A stretch of DNA of 64,000 nt from Salmonella enterica subsp. enterica serovar Typhimurium str. LT2 (GCF_000006945.2 NC_003197.2:4340001-4404000), one strand, 5' to 3'; shown: positions 8,123 to 21,943, counted from the stretch's first letter. Notes: generated by a model not told the origin, from the letters alone. A program made the numbers and translations.

Positions 8123-9967
8123 ATGATTAAAAAAGCTACGCTGCTGACGGCGTTCTCCGTCACGGCCTTTTCCGCTTGGGCGCAGGACACTAGCCCGGAT
8201 ACCCTGGTTGTCACCGCCAACCGTTTTCAGCAGCCGCGCAGCGCGGTTCTGGCGCCCGTTACCATCGTGACGCGTCAGGATATTGAACGCTGGCAATCGA
8301 CCTCCGTAAATGATGTTCTGCGCCGTTTGCCTGGCGTCGATATTGCGCAGAGCGGCGGCGCCGGACAAAACTCCTCCATTTTCATTCGCGGCACCAACTC
8401 CAGCCATGTACTGGTATTGATTGACGGCGTGCGTCTGAATTTAGCAGGCGTGAGCGGGTCCGCCGATCTCAGCCAGTTCCCGGTGTCGCTGGTACAGCGC
8501 ATTGAATATATTCGCGGTCCGCGCTCCGCTATTTATGGTTCCGATGCTATCGGCGGCGTAGTGAATATCATTACGACGCGCGATAACCCAGGCACAGAAT
8601 TAACCGCTGGATGGGGAAGCAATAGCTACCAGAATTACGACATCTCGACGCAACAGCAACTTGGCGAAAACACGCGGGCGACGTTGATCGGCGATTACGA
8701 ATACACCAAAGGGTTTGACGTGGTAGCGAAAGGCGGTACCGGGATGCAGGCGCAGCCTGACCGGGACGGCTTTTTGAGTAAAACGCTTTATGGCGCGTTA
8801 GAGCATACCTTTTCTGATCGCTGGAGCGGATTCGTGCGTGGTTATGGCTACGATAACCGTACCGATTACGACGCCTATTACTCGCCGGGCTCGCCGCTGA
8901 TTGATACACGCAAACTTTATAGCCAAAGCTGGGACGCCGGGCTGCACTTTAATGGCGAACGTATTCAGTCTCAGCTGGTTTCAAGCTATAGCCACAGTAA
9001 AGATTACAACTATGATCCGCACTATGGCCGGTATGATACCTCCGCCACGCTGGATGAGATGAAACAGTACAATGTTCAATGGACCAACAGTGTGGTCGTG
9101 GGGCACGGTAATGTTGGGGCGGGCGTAGACTGGCAGAAACAGACTACCACGCCAGGTACCGGCTATGTGCCCGAGGGATATGACCAGCGTAATACCGGGG
9201 TTTACCTGACAGGATTACAACAGTTGGGTGACTTCACTCTGGAAGCGGCGGCGCGCAGTGATGACAACTCCCAGTTTGGTCGTCATGGTACATGGCAAAC
9301 CAGCGCGGGATGGGAGTTTATAGAAGGTTATCGCTTTATTGCCTCCTACGGAACCTCCTACAAAGCGCCTAATTTGGGCCAACTGTATGGTTATTACGGT
9401 AATCCGAACCTGAATCCTGAAAAGAGTAAACAGTGGGAAGGCGCATTTGAAGGGCTAACCGCTGGCGTCAGCTGGCGTATTTCAGGTTATCGTAACGATA
9501 TTAATGACATGATCGATTATGACGATCATCTGCAAAAATATTACAACGAAGGTAAGGCGCGCATTAAAGGTATTGAGGCGACGGCGAATTTCGATACCGG
9601 ACCGTTAACGCATACGGTCAGTTATGATTACGTTGATGCGCGTAATGCGATTACCGATACGCCATTACCCCGGCGTTCCAAACAGATGGCAAAATATCAA
9701 CTTGACTGGGACGTTTACGATTTTGACTGGGGGATGACATATCAATACCTTGGTTCCCGCTATGATTCGGATTACTCCGCTTACCCATACCGGACAGTAA
9801 AAATGGGCGGCGTCAGTTTATGGGATCTTACGGTTGCATATCCGGTCACCTCACATCTGACAGTTCGTGGTAAAATAGCCAACCTGTTCGACAAAGATTA
9901 CGAGACAGTTTATGGCTACCAAACTGCAGGACGAGAATACACCTTGTCTGGCAGCTACACCTTCTGA
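8123..9967 (+). CDS. btuB: Outer membrane vitamin B12 transporter BtuB
   Basis: TonB-dependent 22-strand beta barrel for cobalamin uptake; also a phage and colicin receptor in enterics. I use the ATG at 8123 (MIKKATLLTAF), giving 614 aa with a signal peptide cut after AWA (residue 20). A longer frame from 8081 runs through the regulatory hairpin and is not used. The mature N-terminus has the TonB box DTLVVTANR, then the plug domain (LVLIDGVRLN, IRGPRSAIYGSDAIGGVVNI), with the barrel ending in the C-terminal aromatic SGSYTF. Some loops differ from the E. coli form (for example around residue 200 and 275). Its 3' end overlaps murI by 56 nt. Confidence 0.98.
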   Translation: MIKKATLLTAFSVTAFSAWAQDTSPDTLVVTANRFQQPRSAVLAPVTIVTRQDIERWQSTSVNDVLRRLPGVDIAQSGGAGQNSSIFIRGTNSSHVLVLIDGVRLNLAGVSGSADLSQFPVSLVQRIEYIRGPRSAIYGSDAIGGVVNIITTRDNPGTELTAGWGSNSYQNYDISTQQQLGENTRATLIGDYEYTKGFDVVAKGGTGMQAQPDRDGFLSKTLYGALEHTFSDRWSGFVRGYGYDNRTDYDAYYSPGSPLIDTRKLYSQSWDAGLHFNGERIQSQLVSSYSHSKDYNYDPHYGRYDTSATLDEMKQYNVQWTNSVVVGHGNVGAGVDWQKQTTTPGTGYVPEGYDQRNTGVYLTGLQQLGDFTLEAAARSDDNSQFGRHGTWQTSAGWEFIEGYRFIASYGTSYKAPNLGQLYGYYGNPNLNPEKSKQWEGAFEGLTAGVSWRISGYRNDINDMIDYDDHLQKYYNEGKARIKGIEATANFDTGPLTHTVSYDYVDARNAITDTPLPRRSKQMAKYQLDWDVYDFDWGMTYQYLGSRYDSDYSAYPYRTVKMGGVSLWDLTVAYPVTSHLTVRGKIANLFDKDYETVYGYQTAGREYTLSGSYTF

Positions 9968-10763
9968 ACCACGTCCCACCGTGCTGGTATTTGATTCCGG
10001 CGTCGGTGGATTGTCGGTCTATGATGAGATTCGGCGGCTCCTGCCGGATCTCCACTATATATATGCTTTCGATAACGTGGCTTTCCCCTACGGGGAAAAG
10101 AGTGAAACGTTTATCGTCGAGCGCGTTGTCGAGATTGTGACTGCGGTACAGCAGCGCTATCCCCTTTCACTGGCGGTGATTGCCTGTAATACCGCCAGTA
10201 CGGTCTCACTTCCCGCATTACGTGAAAAGTTTGCCTTCCCGGTGGTGGGCGTTGTGCCTGCGATTAAACCAGCGGCGCGGCTGACCGCAAATGGCGTCGT
10301 CGGGCTACTGGCGACGAGAGCCACGGTCAAACGTCCTTATACTCACGAGCTGATTGCGCGCTTCGCCAATGAATGTCAGATAGCGATGTTAGGGTCGGCA
10401 GAACTGGTGGAACTGGCGGAAGCTAAATTACATGGCGATTCGGTATCGCTGGAAGAACTGCGCCGCATATTACGCCCATGGCTACGAATGCCGGAGCCGC
10501 CTGACACGGTCGTTCTGGGGTGTACGCATTTCCCTCTATTACGGGACGAGCTTTTGCAAGTCCTGCCCGAAGGGACGCGGTTAGTGGATTCCGGCGCGGC
10601 GATAGCGCGTCGTACAGCCTGGCTGTTGGAACATGAAGCGCCGGATGCGAAATCAACCGATGCCAATATTGCTTATTGCATGGCAATGACGCCAGGAGCT
10701 GAACAATTATTACCCGTTTTACAGCGTTATGGCTTTGAAACGCTCGAAAAACTGCCGGTTTAA
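9912..10763 (+). CDS. murI: Glutamate racemase
   Basis: Converts L-glutamate to D-glutamate for peptidoglycan. 283 aa. The two catalytic cysteines are Cys92 (IACNTAST) and Cys204 (LGCTHFPLL); Asp28 lies in VFDSGVGGLS. The long N-terminal extension (residues 1-20) is typical of the enterobacterial enzyme, which UDP-MurNAc-L-Ala activates. It begins within btuB in another frame, with a 56-nt overlap and only a weak ribosome binding site, so translation may be coupled. The rRNA operon promoters follow directly. Confidence 0.97.
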   Translation: MATKLQDENTPCLAATPSEPRPTVLVFDSGVGGLSVYDEIRRLLPDLHYIYAFDNVAFPYGEKSETFIVERVVEIVTAVQQRYPLSLAVIACNTASTVSLPALREKFAFPVVGVVPAIKPAARLTANGVVGLLATRATVKRPYTHELIARFANECQIAMLGSAELVELAEAKLHGDSVSLEELRRILRPWLRMPEPPDTVVLGCTHFPLLRDELLQVLPEGTRLVDSGAAIARRTAWLLEHEAPDAKSTDANIAYCMAMTPGAEQLLPVLQRYGFETLEKLPV

Positions 10764-10814
10764 TGGCGTTTTGGGTAAATACCAGGCACTTGAGAAATTA
10801 TTTTAAATTTCCTC

Positions 10815-10842
10815 TTGTCAGGCAGAAATAACTCCCTATAAT
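10815..10842 (+). promoter_or_regulatory. rrn P1 promoter (first rRNA operon)
   Basis: TTGTCA (10815-10820), 16-nt spacer and TATAAT (10837-10842), followed by GCGCCACCACTGACACGG with the GC-rich discriminator of stringently controlled promoters. The A/T-rich stretch at 10791-10813 fits an UP element. Confidence 0.93.
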
Positions 10843-10933
10843 GCGCCACCACTGACACGGAACAACGGCACACAGGCCGCCGGGTCACCGGGGTTCAGAC
10901 CAGAACCTCACGGAGAAAAGCGAAAATAAACGC

Positions 10934-10961
10934 TTGACTCTGAAGCGGGAAAGCGTAATAT
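10934..10961 (+). promoter_or_regulatory. rrn P2 promoter (first rRNA operon)
   Basis: TTGACT (10934-10939), 16-nt spacer and TAATAT (10956-10961), about 120 nt downstream of P1. Confidence 0.88.
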
Positions 10962-10972
10962 GCACACCCCGC

Positions 10973-11007
10973 GCCGCTGAGAAAAAGCGAAGCGGCACTG
11001 CTCTTTA
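10973..11007 (+). promoter_or_regulatory. rrn antitermination site (boxB hairpin and boxA)
   Basis: GCCGC (10973-10977) pairs with GCGGC (10992-10996) as boxB, followed by boxA TGCTCTTTA (10999-11007). NusB/S10 and other Nus factors bind boxA to protect the rRNA transcript from Rho. Confidence 0.85.
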
Positions 11008-11142
11008 ACAATTTATCAGACAATCTGTGTGGGCACTCGAAGATACGGATTCTTAACGTCCTAGGACGAAAAATGAATACCAAGTCTCAAGAGTGAACAC
11101 GTAATTCATTACGAAGTTTAATTCATTGAGCATCAAACTTTT

Positions 11143-12684
<1,542 letters not shown>

Positions 12685-12753
12685 CCTTAAAGAAACGGTC
12701 TTTGAAGTGCTCACACAGATTGTCTGATGAAAAACGAGCAGTAAAACCTCTAC

Positions 12754-12830
<77 letters not shown>

Positions 12831-12941
12831 AATTTTCCCTGAATACTGCGTTGTGAAATAACTCACATACTGATGTATGCTTCGTTATTCCACGCCTTGT
12901 CTCAGGAAAAATTATCGGTAAAGAGGTTCTGACTACACGAT

Positions 12942-13017
12942 GGGGCTATAGCTCAGCTGGGAGAGCGCCTGCTTTGCACGCAGGAGGTCTGCGGTTCGAT
13001 CCCGCATAGCTCCACCA
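12942..13017 (+). tRNA. tRNA-Ala (TGC)
   Basis: 76-nt cloverleaf beginning GGGGCTATAGCTC, anticodon TGC in CTTTGCACG, and encoded CCA. Second tRNA of the 16S-23S spacer. Confidence 0.98.
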
Positions 13018-13199
13018 TCTCGTGAGTGTTTACGAAAAAATACTTCAGAGTGTACCTGAAAGGGTTCACTGCGAAGTTTTGCTCTTTAAAAATCTGGATC
13101 AAGCTGAAAATTGAAACACAGAACAACGAAAGTTGTTCGTGAGTCTCTCAAATTTTCGCAACACGATGATGAATCGTAAGAAACATCTTCGGGTTGTGA

Positions 13200-16191
<2,992 letters not shown>

Positions 16192-16250
16192 ACAACGCCG
16201 AAGATGTTTTGGCGGTTAAGAGAAGATTTTCAGCACTGATTCAGAGTTGA

Positions 16251-16370
16251 GTACGCAATAATTTGCGCAGCAGCGAGGCGGCAAGCGAAGGAAAGGAAGG
16301 AGCATACAGAAGTATGTGACTGACTTTACGAGCGCAGGCAACGCCGCTGATGCGATAAAGAATTGCGTAC
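16251..16370 (+). repeat. ERIC-like element in the 23S-5S spacer (first operon)
   Basis: A 120-bp imperfect palindrome bounded by GTACGCAAT (16251-16259) and ATTGCGTAC (16362-16370). The core resembles the ERIC/IRU consensus: GGCGGCAAG, GGAGCATAC-AGAA-GTATGTGACTG, then CGAGCGCAG and CAACGC. The E. coli 23S-5S spacer as I recall it lacks this insert. It is transcribed in the pre-rRNA and would fold as one long hairpin. Confidence 0.75.
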
Positions 16371-16385
16371 AGAGCACAAAGAATT

Positions 16386-16505
16386 TGCCTGGCGGCACTA
16401 GCGCGGTGGTCCCACCTGACCCCATGCCGAACTCAGAAGTGAAACGCCGTAGCGCCGATGGTAGTGTGGGGTCTCCCCATGCGAGAGTAGGGAACTGCCA
16501 GGCAT
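16386..16505 (+). rRNA. rrfB: 5S ribosomal RNA, first operon
   Basis: 120 nt from TGCCTGGCGGC to GCCAGGCAT. Near the 5' end it reads GGCGGCACTAGCGCGG, whereas the second operon has GGCGGCCGTAGCGCGG, so the two 5S copies are not identical. Confidence 0.99.
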
Positions 16506-16516
16506 CAAATAAAACG

Positions 16517-16552
16517 AAAGGCCCTGTCGGAAGACAGGGCCTTTTGTTTTTG
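16517..16552 (+). terminator. rRNA operon terminator (first operon)
   Basis: AAGGCCCTGTC-GGAA-GACAGGGCCTT followed by TTGTTTTT. It is the only strong terminator between this 5S gene and murB. Confidence 0.93.
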
Positions 16553-16560
16553 TCTGTTTC

Positions 16561-16595
16561 TGCCGGATGGCGGCTCCGCCTTATCCGGCCTACAG
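16561..16595. repeat. REP element downstream of the first rRNA operon
   Basis: TGCCGGATGGCGGCTCCGCC followed by TTATCCGGCCTACAGG matches the enterobacterial REP unit. It lies between the rrn terminator and murB. Confidence 0.85.
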
Positions 16596-16684
16596 GGACG
16601 CGCCGATCTACCCTCATTATAACCACAAGCCTTCCCAACACAGATACGGTAAACTATTGCCGATTGAGTATCAGGAAAGCAGCC

Positions 16685-17713
16685 ATGACCCACTCCCTAA
16701 AACCCTGGAATACCTTCGGCATTGATCATTGTGCAAAGCACATCGTATGCGCTGAAAACGAACAACAACTACTGAGCGCCTGGCAGCAAGCAACTCGTGA
16801 GGGACTGCCGGTTATGATCCTGGGTGAAGGAAGCAATGTCCTGTTTCTGGAAAATTACGCCGGCACCGTGATCCTTAACCGCCTGAAAGGCATTGAGGTC
16901 AATGAAACCGCGGACGCCTGGCACCTACACGTCGGCGCAGGCGAAAACTGGCATCAGCTGGTTCGCTACGCGCTGGACAACAACATGCCCGGCCTGGAGA
17001 ATCTGGCGCTCATCCCTGGCTGCGTTGGTTCCTCGCCTATACAGAATATTGGCGCGTATGGCGTAGAACTACAGCGCGTCTGCGACTACGTTGACTGCGT
17101 TGAACTGGAAACGGGAAAACGTCTGCGTTTGTCCGCGGCGGAATGCCGTTTCGGCTATCGTGACAGTATCTTCAAAAATGAATATCAGGATCGCGTTGCG
17201 ATCGTCGCGGTGGGTCTGCGTTTGTCAAAGCAATGGCAGCCGGTGTTGACCTATGGCGATCTTACTTGTTTGGACCCGAAAACGGTCACCGCGCAACAGG
17301 TGTTTGATGCTGTATGCCATATGCGCACCACAAAATTGCCGGATCCTAAAGTGAATGGCAATGCGGGCAGCTTTTTTAAAAATCCCGTTGTCGCAGCCGA
17401 TATCGCTATGGAACTGTTAGAACGATTTCCCAACGCGCCGCATTACCCTCAGGCAGACGGCTCAGTGAAGCTGGCGGCAGGCTGGCTGATAGATCAATGT
17501 CAGTTGAAAGGCGTCACCATTGGCGGCGCTGCGGTGCATCGCCAACAGGCGCTGGTATTGATTAATGCGAATGATGCGACAAGTAAAGATGTGGTGGCGC
17601 TGGCGCATCATGTCCGGCAAAAAGTGGGTGAAAAATTTAATGTCTGGCTGGAGCCTGAGGTTCGCTTTATTGGTCGGTCCGGAGAGGTGAACGCTGTGGA
17701 GAGCATTGCATGA
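16685..17713 (+). CDS. murB: UDP-N-acetylenolpyruvoylglucosamine reductase
   Basis: FAD enzyme that reduces UDP-GlcNAc-enolpyruvate to UDP-MurNAc for peptidoglycan. 342 aa from the ATG at 16685 (MTHSLKPWNTFGID) after an AGGAAAG site. Upstream in-frame starts lie in the 5S gene and are rejected. FAD-binding GEGSNVLFLE (about residues 48-57), LIPGCVGSSPIQNIGAYG (about 115-132), the catalytic serine region NGNAGSFFKNP, and the C-terminal VWLEPEVRFIG with its conserved glutamate. Its TGA stop overlaps the birA ATG (ATGA). Confidence 0.98.
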   Translation: MTHSLKPWNTFGIDHCAKHIVCAENEQQLLSAWQQATREGLPVMILGEGSNVLFLENYAGTVILNRLKGIEVNETADAWHLHVGAGENWHQLVRYALDNNMPGLENLALIPGCVGSSPIQNIGAYGVELQRVCDYVDCVELETGKRLRLSAAECRFGYRDSIFKNEYQDRVAIVAVGLRLSKQWQPVLTYGDLTCLDPKTVTAQQVFDAVCHMRTTKLPDPKVNGNAGSFFKNPVVAADIAMELLERFPNAPHYPQADGSVKLAAGWLIDQCQLKGVTIGGAAVHRQQALVLINANDATSKDVVALAHHVRQKVGEKFNVWLEPEVRFIGRSGEVNAVESIA

Positions 17714-18672
17714 AAGATACTACCGTTCCCCTGACGCTGATCTCACTACTTGCCGACGGAGAGTTTCACTCAGGCGAGCAGTTGGGTGAACGGCTGGGAA
17801 TGAGCCGCGCGGCTATTAATAAACATATCCAGACATTACGCGACTGGGGAGTAGATGTATTTACCGTTCCCGGGAAAGGATATAGCTTACCGGAACCCAT
17901 CCAGTTACTGGATGCTGACCGTATACATAGCCAACTGGATAGCGGAAACGTGGCGGTATTGCCCGTTATCGATTCAACCAATCAGTATTTACTTGATCGA
18001 ATTGGCGAGCTGCGCTCAGGCGATGCCTGTGTAGCAGAATACCAACAGGCGGGGCGTGGTCGTCGCGGGCGTAAATGGTTCTCACCGTTTGGCGCGAATC
18101 TATATCTTTCAATGTACTGGCGTCTGGAGCAGGGCCCTGCGGCGGCAATAGGCCTGAGTCTGGTCATTGGAATTGTGATGGCGGAAGTGCTGCGTAAACT
18201 GGGCGCAGATAAAGTTCGTGTGAAGTGGCCTAACGACCTTTACCTACTGGACCGCAAACTGGCGGGTATTCTGGTCGAGTTAACCGGTAAAACGGGCGAT
18301 GCCGCACAAATAGTGATTGGCGCTGGTATTAACATGGCAATGCGTCGCGTAGAAGAGGACGTGATAAATCAGGGATGGATCACACTACAAGAGGCCGGAA
18401 TTACGCTCGACCGCAATATGCTGGCCGCAAAGCTGATTTATAAGCTACGTGCTGCGCTTGAGCTTTTTGAGCAAGAAGGTCTTTCTCCTTATCTTTCGCG
18501 CTGGAAAAAACTGGATAATTTTATTGATCGCCCGGTAAAACTAATTATTGGTGACAAAGAAATATTTGGTATTTCTCGCGGCATTGATACTCAAGGCGCA
18601 TTATTGCTTGAACAGGATGGCGTGATTAAACCCTGGATGGGCGGAGAAATATCGCTGCGAAGCGCCGAATAG
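17710..18672 (+). CDS. birA: Biotin-protein ligase and biotin operon repressor
   Basis: Makes biotinyl-5'-AMP, transfers biotin to AccB, and as the holo-dimer represses the bio operon. 320 aa. N-terminal winged helix (residues 1-60; SGEQLGERLGMSRAAINKHI), central ligase domain with GRGRRGRKW (about 115-123) and KWPNDLYLLDRKLAGILVE (about 172-190), and a C-terminal SH3-like domain. It overlaps murB by 4 nt and is convergent with coaA across a shared bidirectional terminator. Confidence 0.98.
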   Translation: MKDTTVPLTLISLLADGEFHSGEQLGERLGMSRAAINKHIQTLRDWGVDVFTVPGKGYSLPEPIQLLDADRIHSQLDSGNVAVLPVIDSTNQYLLDRIGELRSGDACVAEYQQAGRGRRGRKWFSPFGANLYLSMYWRLEQGPAAAIGLSLVIGIVMAEVLRKLGADKVRVKWPNDLYLLDRKLAGILVELTGKTGDAAQIVIGAGINMAMRRVEEDVINQGWITLQEAGITLDRNMLAAKLIYKLRAALELFEQEGLSPYLSRWKKLDNFIDRPVKLIIGDKEIFGISRGIDTQGALLLEQDGVIKPWMGGEISLRSAE

Positions 18673-18673
18673 T

Positions 18674-18702
18674 AAAAAGGGGGAGTCGGTACTCCCCTTT
18701 TT
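18674..18702. terminator. Bidirectional terminator between birA and coaA
   Basis: AAAAAGGGGGAGT-CGGT-ACTCCCCTTTTTT: a symmetrical GC stem with A tract on one side and T tract on the other, placed between two convergent genes. Confidence 0.93.
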
Positions 18703-18706
18703 TCTG

Positions 18707-19657
18707 TTATTTCCGCAATCTTACCTGTTCCACCGCATGGTTAGCGCTCTTGGTCATAATAAGGCTGGCACGTTCTCGTGTAGGTAAGATATTTTGTTTT
18801 AAATTCAACCAGTTAATTTCTTTCCAAAGCGAAGTTGCTGTATTAACAGCTTCTTCTTTAGATAATTTCGCATAATTGTGGAAATAAGAGTCAGGATCGG
18901 TAAACGCCCCTTCGCGGAATTTCAGGAAGCGATTGATATACCACGTCTGAAGAAGTTCTTCTGGCGCATCCACGTAAATAGAGAAATCAACGAAATCAGA
19001 GACAAATACATGATGCGGATCGTGAGGATAATCCATACCGCTTTGTAAAACATTCAAACCTTCAAGAATCAATATATCAGGCTGAGCGACGGTTTTATCC
19101 CCTTCAGGAATAACATCGTAAATCAAATGAGAATAGACTGGCGCCGTCACGTTCGGTACGCCCGACTTGAGGTCAGAAACGAATTTCACCAGTCGGTGCA
19201 TATCATACGATTCGGGGAACCCCTTTTTCTTCATTAACCCGCGTTCTTTCAACACCTGGTTTGGGTGGAGGAAGCCGTCTGTGGTAATCAATTCAACACG
19301 GCGGTGTTCCGGCCAGCGACTCAGCAACGCTTGCAGAACGCGTGCTGTCGTGCTTTTACCCACTGCGACGCTGCCCGCGATACTGATGATGTAAGGGATT
19401 CGCTGGCCGTTAGTGCCCAGAAACTGTTCCAGGACAGCCTGACGACGCAGATTTGAACTGATATAGAAATTTAGCAAACGGGAGAGAGGTAAATATATTT
19501 CTGCAACTTCTTCCAGCGATAAATCTTCATTAATGCCTTTTAACTGCGCGATCTCATCCTCGGTCAGGGTCATCGGCACAGAATCGCGAAGCGCAGCCCA
19601 CTGGCTGCGATCAAACTGTAGGTAAGGCGTCATTAACGATTGCTCTTTTATACTCAT
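18707..19657 (-). CDS. coaA: Pantothenate kinase
   Basis: Phosphorylates pantothenate, the regulated first step of coenzyme A synthesis. 316 aa from the ATG at 19657 ([17 protein letters not shown]). A start two codons earlier (MLMSIK) is possible but gives an unusual length. P-loop GSVAVGKST (about residues 95-103) with the lysine that also binds inhibitory CoA, then [19 protein letters not shown] and [11 protein letters not shown]. Minus strand, convergent with birA. Confidence 0.97.
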
Positions 19658-20015
19658 AAGCATGTTTCTGGCTGCTATTGCTACATCAGTTCAGCGATGA
19701 ACGAGGGCCATCCCTGACATGCAACGGCACGTCACATTTAAGTTAATTTGGACAATGGGCAGGAGGGTAACACCAGATGGGGAGGAATAATAAGAAAAAA
19801 TCTCGCTGTGAAAGCTATCCCTGAGAAGCAATGTGACGAATATACCAGATACAGAAGATTGCTTTCTATCGACGGAGCGTTGAAATGCCGCGTCGTATCC
19901 TGGTCAGACGGTCGGTAAAATGCCGAAAATTTATGCTCTCTTGTTTGAAATTAGAGCATTTTTGTCTCTTATAGCGCAAAATGTGAGCGATAGAACATTT
20001 TATGCAATTTTTTAG
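19658..20015. promoter_or_regulatory. Non-coding region upstream of the tRNA-tufB operon
   Basis: About 360 nt with no supported gene. It contains the coaA upstream region (19658 on) and an A/T-rich stretch before the tRNA promoter. An inverted repeat ATGCTCT (19933-19939) / AGAGCAT (19953-19959) lies about 90-120 nt upstream of the expected tRNA transcript start, where FIS sites are known in the E. coli thrU-tufB promoter. FIS binding is inferred. Confidence 0.5.
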
Positions 20016-20044
20016 TTGCATGAGCACGCAGGTCTCCATAGAAT
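20016..20044 (+). promoter_or_regulatory. Promoter of the thrU-tyrU-glyT-thrT-tufB operon
   Basis: TTGCAT (20016-20021), 17-nt spacer and TAGAAT (20039-20044), followed by a GC-rich discriminator (GCGCGC) typical of stable RNA promoters. The first tRNA begins 15 nt after the -10. Confidence 0.9.
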
Positions 20045-20058
20045 GCGCGCTACTTGAT

Positions 20059-20134
<76 letters not shown>

Positions 20135-20142
20135 TCAAGTCC

Positions 20143-20227
<85 letters not shown>

Positions 20228-20343
20228 TTTTCGGCCGCGCGATGGCGCAGCCCGAGACGATAAGTTCGCTTACCGGCTCGAATAAAGAGAGTTTCTCTCG
20301 ATATTCAGTGCAGAATGAAAATCAGGTAGCCGAGTTCCAGGAT

Positions 20344-20418
<75 letters not shown>

Positions 20419-20424
20419 AGATGT

Positions 20425-20500
20425 GCTGATATAGCTCAGTTGGTAGAGCGCACCCTTGGTAAGGGTGAGGTCGGCAGTTCGAATCTGCCTATCAGCACCA
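20425..20500 (+). tRNA. thrT: tRNA-Thr (GGT)
   Basis: 76 nt, GCTGATATAGCTCAGTTGG...ATCAGCACCA, anticodon GGT in CTTGGTAAG. It ends 115 nt before tufB with no terminator between, so EF-Tu is made from the same transcript. Confidence 0.98.
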
Positions 20501-20615
20501 CTTCTTTTCTCCTTCCTGTTTTTCTCTTCTGTTTATTAGCATTCAACAAGTCGGGCGTGTTGCCTGGTTGATGTGGTGATATCACCGATTTATCCGTGTC
20601 TTAGAGGGACAATCG

Positions 20616-21800
20616 ATGTCTAAAGAAAAGTTTGAACGTACAAAACCGCACGTTAACGTCGGTACTATCGGCCACGTTGACCATGGTAAAACAACGCTGA
20701 CCGCTGCCATTACTACCGTACTGGCTAAAACCTACGGCGGTGCCGCTCGCGCATTCGACCAGATCGATAACGCGCCGGAAGAAAAAGCGCGTGGTATCAC
20801 CATCAACACTTCTCACGTTGAATACGATACCCCGACCCGCCACTACGCACACGTAGACTGCCCGGGGCACGCCGACTATGTTAAAAACATGATCACCGGT
20901 GCTGCTCAGATGGACGGCGCGATCCTGGTTGTTGCTGCGACTGACGGTCCGATGCCGCAGACCCGTGAGCACATCCTGCTGGGTCGTCAGGTAGGCGTTC
21001 CGTACATCATCGTGTTCCTGAACAAATGCGACATGGTTGATGACGAAGAGCTGCTGGAACTGGTTGAAATGGAAGTTCGTGAACTTCTGTCTCAGTACGA
21101 CTTCCCGGGCGACGACACGCCGATCGTTCGTGGTTCTGCTCTGAAAGCGCTGGAAGGCGACGCAGAGTGGGAAGCGAAAATCATCGAACTGGCTGGCTTC
21201 CTGGATTCTTACATCCCGGAACCAGAGCGTGCGATTGACAAGCCGTTCCTGCTGCCGATCGAAGACGTATTCTCCATCTCCGGTCGTGGTACCGTTGTTA
21301 CCGGTCGTGTAGAACGCGGTATCATCAAAGTGGGCGAAGAAGTTGAAATCGTTGGTATCAAAGAGACTCAGAAGTCTACCTGTACTGGCGTTGAAATGTT
21401 CCGCAAACTGCTGGACGAAGGCCGTGCCGGTGAGAACGTAGGTGTTCTGCTGCGTGGTATCAAACGTGAAGAAATCGAACGTGGTCAGGTACTGGCTAAG
21501 CCGGGCACCATCAAGCCGCACACCAAGTTCGAATCTGAAGTGTACATTCTGTCCAAAGATGAAGGCGGCCGTCATACTCCGTTCTTCAAAGGCTACCGTC
21601 CGCAGTTCTACTTCCGTACTACTGACGTGACTGGCACCATCGAACTGCCGGAAGGCGTAGAGATGGTAATGCCGGGCGACAACATCAAAATGGTTGTTAC
21701 CCTGATCCACCCGATCGCGATGGACGACGGTCTGCGTTTCGCAATCCGTGAAGGCGGCCGTACCGTTGGCGCGGGCGTTGTTGCTAAAGTTCTCGGCTAA
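20616..21800 (+). CDS. tufB: Elongation factor Tu (tufB copy)
   Basis: GTPase that carries aminoacyl-tRNA to the ribosome. 394 aa. G1 GHVDHGKTT (about residues 16-24), G2 ARGITINTSHVEYDT, G3 DCPGHADYV (about 81-89), G4 NKCDMVD (about 136-142) and G5 SALKAL, then beta-barrel domains 2 and 3 (residues 205-394). The tRNA-linked position identifies it as tufB; tufA would be in the str operon elsewhere. Very strong codon bias, which leaves a long spurious open frame on the opposite strand. Confidence 0.99.
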   Translation: MSKEKFERTKPHVNVGTIGHVDHGKTTLTAAITTVLAKTYGGAARAFDQIDNAPEEKARGITINTSHVEYDTPTRHYAHVDCPGHADYVKNMITGAAQMDGAILVVAATDGPMPQTREHILLGRQVGVPYIIVFLNKCDMVDDEELLELVEMEVRELLSQYDFPGDDTPIVRGSALKALEGDAEWEAKIIELAGFLDSYIPEPERAIDKPFLLPIEDVFSISGRGTVVTGRVERGIIKVGEEVEIVGIKETQKSTCTGVEMFRKLLDEGRAGENVGVLLRGIKREEIERGQVLAKPGTIKPHTKFESEVYILSKDEGGRHTPFFKGYRPQFYFRTTDVTGTIELPEGVEMVMPGDNIKMVVTLIHPIAMDDGLRFAIREGGRTVGAGVVAKVLG

Positions 21801-21833
21801 TCGCTGATAACATTTGACGCAATGCGCAATAAA

Positions 21834-21857
21834 AGGGCATCATTTGATGCCCTTTTT
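21834..21857 (+). terminator. Terminator after tufB
   Basis: GGGCATCA and TGATGCCC form the stem (loop TT), followed by TTTTT. Closes the tRNA-tufB operon. Confidence 0.9.
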
Positions 21858-21914
21858 GCACGCTTTCACACCAGAACCTGGCTCATCAGTGATTTTATTT
21901 GTCATAATCATTGC

Positions 21915-21943
21915 TGAGACAGGCTCTGTAGAGGGCGTATAAT
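21915..21943 (+). promoter_or_regulatory. Candidate secE-nusG promoter
   Basis: A perfect TATAAT (21938-21943) with a weak TGAGAC -35 at 21915-21920 (17-nt spacer), 87 nt upstream of secE. Confidence 0.65.

Noticed and set aside
20601..21710. Open frame of 369 codons antisense to tufB
   Set aside because: Codon-bias shadow of a very highly expressed gene.
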